Positions 45,528 through 47,296 of a DNA stretch of 47,296 bases are shown piece after piece. Numbering within the stretch: position 1 is the stretch's first letter; each line of letters begins with the position of its first letter. The notes beneath the pieces are model-generated. The model worked only from the letters and a program-made list of their open reading frames with translations, searched no databases and was not told where the DNA came from. The position numbers and the translations under genes are program-made. The DNA comes from Christensenellaceae bacterium OttesenSCG-928-K19 (GTDB lineage Bacteria; Bacillota; Clostridia; Christensenellales; Christensenellaceae). The DNA lies in assembly GCA_030266015.1 (NCBI GenBank), contig JAJDHD010000018.1:1-47296 (forward strand). Direction: 5' to 3'.

Positions 45528-45538
45528 ATCGAGTGGGA
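45528..45538 (+). repeat. Right attachment site carrying the old guaA end
   Basis: ATCGAGTGGGA followed by GTGA: read in the guaA frame this gives I-E-W-E and stop TGA, the resident 3' end of guaA displaced by the insertion. Confidence 0.85.
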
Positions 45539-45549
45539 GTGAGTTTAAT

Positions 45550-45604
45550 CACTAATTTATTGATGTGCTTGCTGAAAATGGTGAATGTAACAAATAAATT
45601 AGTG
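45550..45604. repeat. 12-bp inverted repeat downstream of the old guaA end
   Basis: CACTAATTTATT (45550-45561) and AATAAATTAGTG (45593-45604) are perfect complements with a 31-nt loop. It lies in the resident sequence just outside the element; its role is unknown. Confidence 0.55.
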
Positions 45605-45638
45605 AACAGGGCTCTTGGGTGAAATTGATATGAATAAA

Positions 45639-45674
45639 CAAAAAATAGGTGAGTTGGTGACCGCCTATTTTTTG
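45639..45674. terminator. Bidirectional terminator, probably the original guaA one
   Basis: CAAAAAATAGG (45639-45649) pairs with CCTATTTTTTG (45664-45674). T-rich on both strands, so it can serve the displaced guaA end from the left and the peptidase gene from the right. Confidence 0.8.
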
Positions 45675-45751
45675 TTTTGGGACATTATCCACATCCTATA
45701 GAAGCGGAACAAGAGTATATCAATAATAGTAAATATAATGAGAATCTTAAG

Positions 45752-47254
45752 TCATTTCTTTCTGTTGCCTATTCGTTTTTTTGATGAGACGAAAACCAGT
45801 AGCACACCTGCCGCGCACAAAAGCATTGTGAGGTAAACCCGGATATCTTGGCGGTCATCAGTGGGGGGGACATTCTGTACTGTTTTTGATTCCGCCGCTG
45901 GCGGATCGGGTTCTGGATTCCGGGAAGGCACAGCCCCGCTGCGTACAATATCAAAAACAACTTGTGCAGATTTTGTTCCGTCATCCGTACTTATTGCTGT
46001 AGCAACTACCCGGCCTTCCTGTTTGGGGATGAACAACAACGTTTGCTCTCCACTCACGCTTGTCTTGTTTTGGATATCTAAGTCGTTGATATCGCCCGAA
46101 AAATGCCAGTAAACGCTTCCGCTCCCGCCGTTTTGGGTTACTGTTGCTGTGGCATAGCCACCCTCGTTTTCATCAAGGTTGATCTGCCGCTGTATTGTAT
46201 TTGCGGATATGTTTACGCCCGTATCAAACCCACTTGCCGATTTTAAAAGGCCGCTTTCTGTACTTCCCATTGTTGCAAATGTCCAGCAGGTGGGCGGGCT
46301 TCCCTGGTTTTTTACAGAGGTTACGGCACCGATATTCCGCAAATTAAATGCTGCGGGTAGATTGTCTGACACCTGTGCGCGTGTCCCAGCCACAAAGCTT
46401 TCGGCCGGTAATGCTGCTTCCATAGGCAGGCTTGCAGCCATGCTTTCAAGGACGTTACCACTGTTGATGGTTTCTTCGGTTACAATTGTGTTGTCTGGTG
46501 CGCTTTTATCATACGCATATGCCTTGATGCAATTATTTGCGTCAAGTTCATCTGAAATATCGCGCCATGTTGCTCCGTCAAAGCTTAAAAAGCTTTGCCC
46601 GGGTTTTGCTGTTGCTTGTGATGTGTAGCCATTCACCGTCTGTTCCAGCGCAGCTGTAATTTCTGTTCCGCTCAAATTCTTTTGACATACCGTCACAGAA
46701 AATTCAGTTCCTTTTTTTAGCATGATTTCTGCCTGCAAGTCAACAGTATAGTATCCTGCATACTGGTTTATACCGCTGGCAGCTAATGTTAACCCATCCC
46801 CGGTGTCCACGTAAACATCATATTCCTGATCCATTCCCATGGCATAAAAGGAAACCGATTTTAACAGTTGGTCAGAGGAAGCCGAAAACACATTTTTTGC
46901 CCATATCTCTTTTCCACTTACCGGCTCATTTTTGTGCAAAAAACCAGTGTAGCCATATGGATCGTGCATATACAGAACATTTACATCACTTCTTGTTGGC
47001 TCGGCAATTACTGCAGACGCGAGGTTGTTGGAAAAATATGCGCTGCAGTAGGAAATATAGAAATATCCGTTTTCGCCTGTTGTCTCCCCATAACTGTTTT
47101 TGGCAATAAACGCACCGTCATACATTGGTTCGTAATCTTGGCCGTCAATTGTGACGCGGAACTTTTCTTTGGGGATGTTGTTGTCCCAGCCGACTACAGT
47201 TATAGCATGCCCGCTTGCCTTTCGCGTTGGGATGGGTACCTGACTGAACAGCAA
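45752..47254 (-). CDS. Papain-like surface cysteine peptidase, rearranged, 5' incomplete
   Basis: A 500-codon frame with papain-family (C1) motifs in the wrong order. First come the His block GHAITVVGWD (His16) and Asn block AKNSYG (Asn53), then a lectin-like domain (about 115-245). Next is an N-terminal-type half, LPAAFNLR...KNQGSPPTCWTFATMG with Cys323, cut off after GLLKSAS. An Ig-like domain (about 350-435), a Pro-rich linker and a C-terminal membrane segment with basic tail follow. The first codon is a poor TTG, and an in-frame TAA lies just upstream (plus-strand 47267-47269). So it is not a normal gene start: it is a pseudogene, a recombined gene or an assembly join. Confidence 0.6.
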   Translation of the reverse strand: MLFSQVPIPTRKASGHAITVVGWDNNIPKEKFRVTIDGQDYEPMYDGAFIAKNSYGETTGENGYFYISYCSAYFSNNLASAVIAEPTRSDVNVLYMHDPYGYTGFLHKNEPVSGKEIWAKNVFSASSDQLLKSVSFYAMGMDQEYDVYVDTGDGLTLAASGINQYAGYYTVDLQAEIMLKKGTEFSVTVCQKNLSGTEITAALEQTVNGYTSQATAKPGQSFLSFDGATWRDISDELDANNCIKAYAYDKSAPDNTIVTEETINSGNVLESMAASLPMEAALPAESFVAGTRAQVSDNLPAAFNLRNIGAVTSVKNQGSPPTCWTFATMGSTESGLLKSASGFDTGVNISANTIQRQINLDENEGGYATATVTQNGGSGSVYWHFSGDINDLDIQNKTSVSGEQTLLFIPKQEGRVVATAISTDDGTKSAQVVFDIVRSGAVPSRNPEPDPPAAESKTVQNVPPTDDRQDIRVYLTMLLCAAGVLLVFVSSKKRIGNRKK

Positions 47255-47296
47255 GATCCTTATGTTTTATACTATGATGACGAATACGATTTTGTG
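47213..47296 (+). other. Opposite-strand peptidase fragment reading off the right edge
   Basis: The plus strand from about 47216 reads LSRWDGYLTEQQDPY and continues with acidic Tyr/Asp-rich residues, open to the window end. This resembles the segment that, in lectin-domain papain-like peptidases, lies between the Cys and His blocks (L-x-R-W-x-G-x3-E-x-x-x-P-Y). It is head-to-head with the minus-strand His half, so a breakpoint lies near 47205-47225. Short, so only suggestive. Confidence 0.35.

Larger units (their letters stand above)
40298..45538. mobile_element. Integrated mobilisable element at the 3' end of guaA
   Basis: About 5.2 kb bounded by the 11-bp direct repeat ATCGAGTGGGA (40298-40308 and 45528-45538), the sequence that encodes the last residues of guaA. 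The 3' end of guaA is a known integration hotspot. Contents: leftward XRE repressor, operator region, excisionase, tyrosine integrase, two RHH mobilisation-type genes flanking an oriT-like region, and a two-gene cargo. TGGCAAC pairs lie near both ends. The cargo is visibly richer in A and T than the host genes. No relaxase or transfer genes are present, so mobility would depend on a helper. Confidence 0.88.

Noticed and set aside
45861-47109. Plus-strand frames opposite the peptidase gene
   Set aside because: The minus strand holds recognisable papain, lectin-like and membrane-anchor segments; the plus-strand frames have none, apart from the short piece after 47213 reported separately.

Overview
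The window looks like chromosome from an anaerobic Clostridia-type Firmicute. The evidence is an oxygen-independent class III ribonucleotide reductase with its activase, a Firmicute-style trmK / Nif3-like / zinc-ribbon / rnpB block, a dcw cell-division cluster headed by mraZ, a CtsR-controlled clpC operon, and a MurE with the DNPR motif of meso-diaminopimelate ligases. ftsZ is followed directly by a terminator and ctsR, not by the spoIIGA-sigE-sigG block usual in spore formers, so the window gives no sign of sporulation. A Christensenella-like lineage is a guess only.

Layout. 1-2545: nrdD (5' end outside the window) and nrdG. 2593-5683: trmK, Nif3-like protein, zinc-ribbon coiled-coil protein and RNase P RNA. 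5840-9646: a leftward PilZ-like gene, a small membrane protein, a Dph6-like PP-loop ATPase and a YgiQ radical-SAM protein. 9764-17535: proteostasis block tig-clpP-clpX, an unknown leftward gene, then lon-engB-metallophosphoesterase. 17655-31078: dcw cluster mraZ-rsmH-ftsL-PBP-murE-mraY-murD-ftsW-ftsQ, then ftsA-like and ftsZ; murF and murG are missing from it. 31353-34919: ctsR-mcsA-clpC without mcsB. 35003-36823: a structured leader, a WecA/TagO-like transferase and an EutT-like cobalamin adenosyltransferase domain. 36882-40312: guaB, an orphan LarC C-terminal domain, and guaA.

A mobile element of about 5.2 kb lies at the 3' end of guaA (40298-45538). It is bounded by an 11-bp direct repeat that encodes the last guaA codons at both ends. 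It carries a leftward XRE repressor, an operator/promoter region, excisionase, tyrosine integrase, two ribbon-helix-helix mobilisation genes flanking an oriT-like hairpin cluster, and an AT-rich two-gene cargo: an OLD-like AAA ATPase overlapping a small protein with a PD-(D/E)XK-like motif. No relaxase is present. The original guaA terminator lies to its right. The window ends in a rearranged papain-like surface peptidase gene.

Most notable: (1) the dcw-cluster PBP keeps its fold and PASTA domains but has lost all three transpeptidase motifs; (2) the ATPase/nuclease-like pair is a candidate uncharacterised defence system on a relaxase-less, mobilisable guaA island; (3) the peptidase gene at the right edge is broken head-to-head; (4) orphan LarC2 and EutT-like domains sit in purine and cell-envelope operons.
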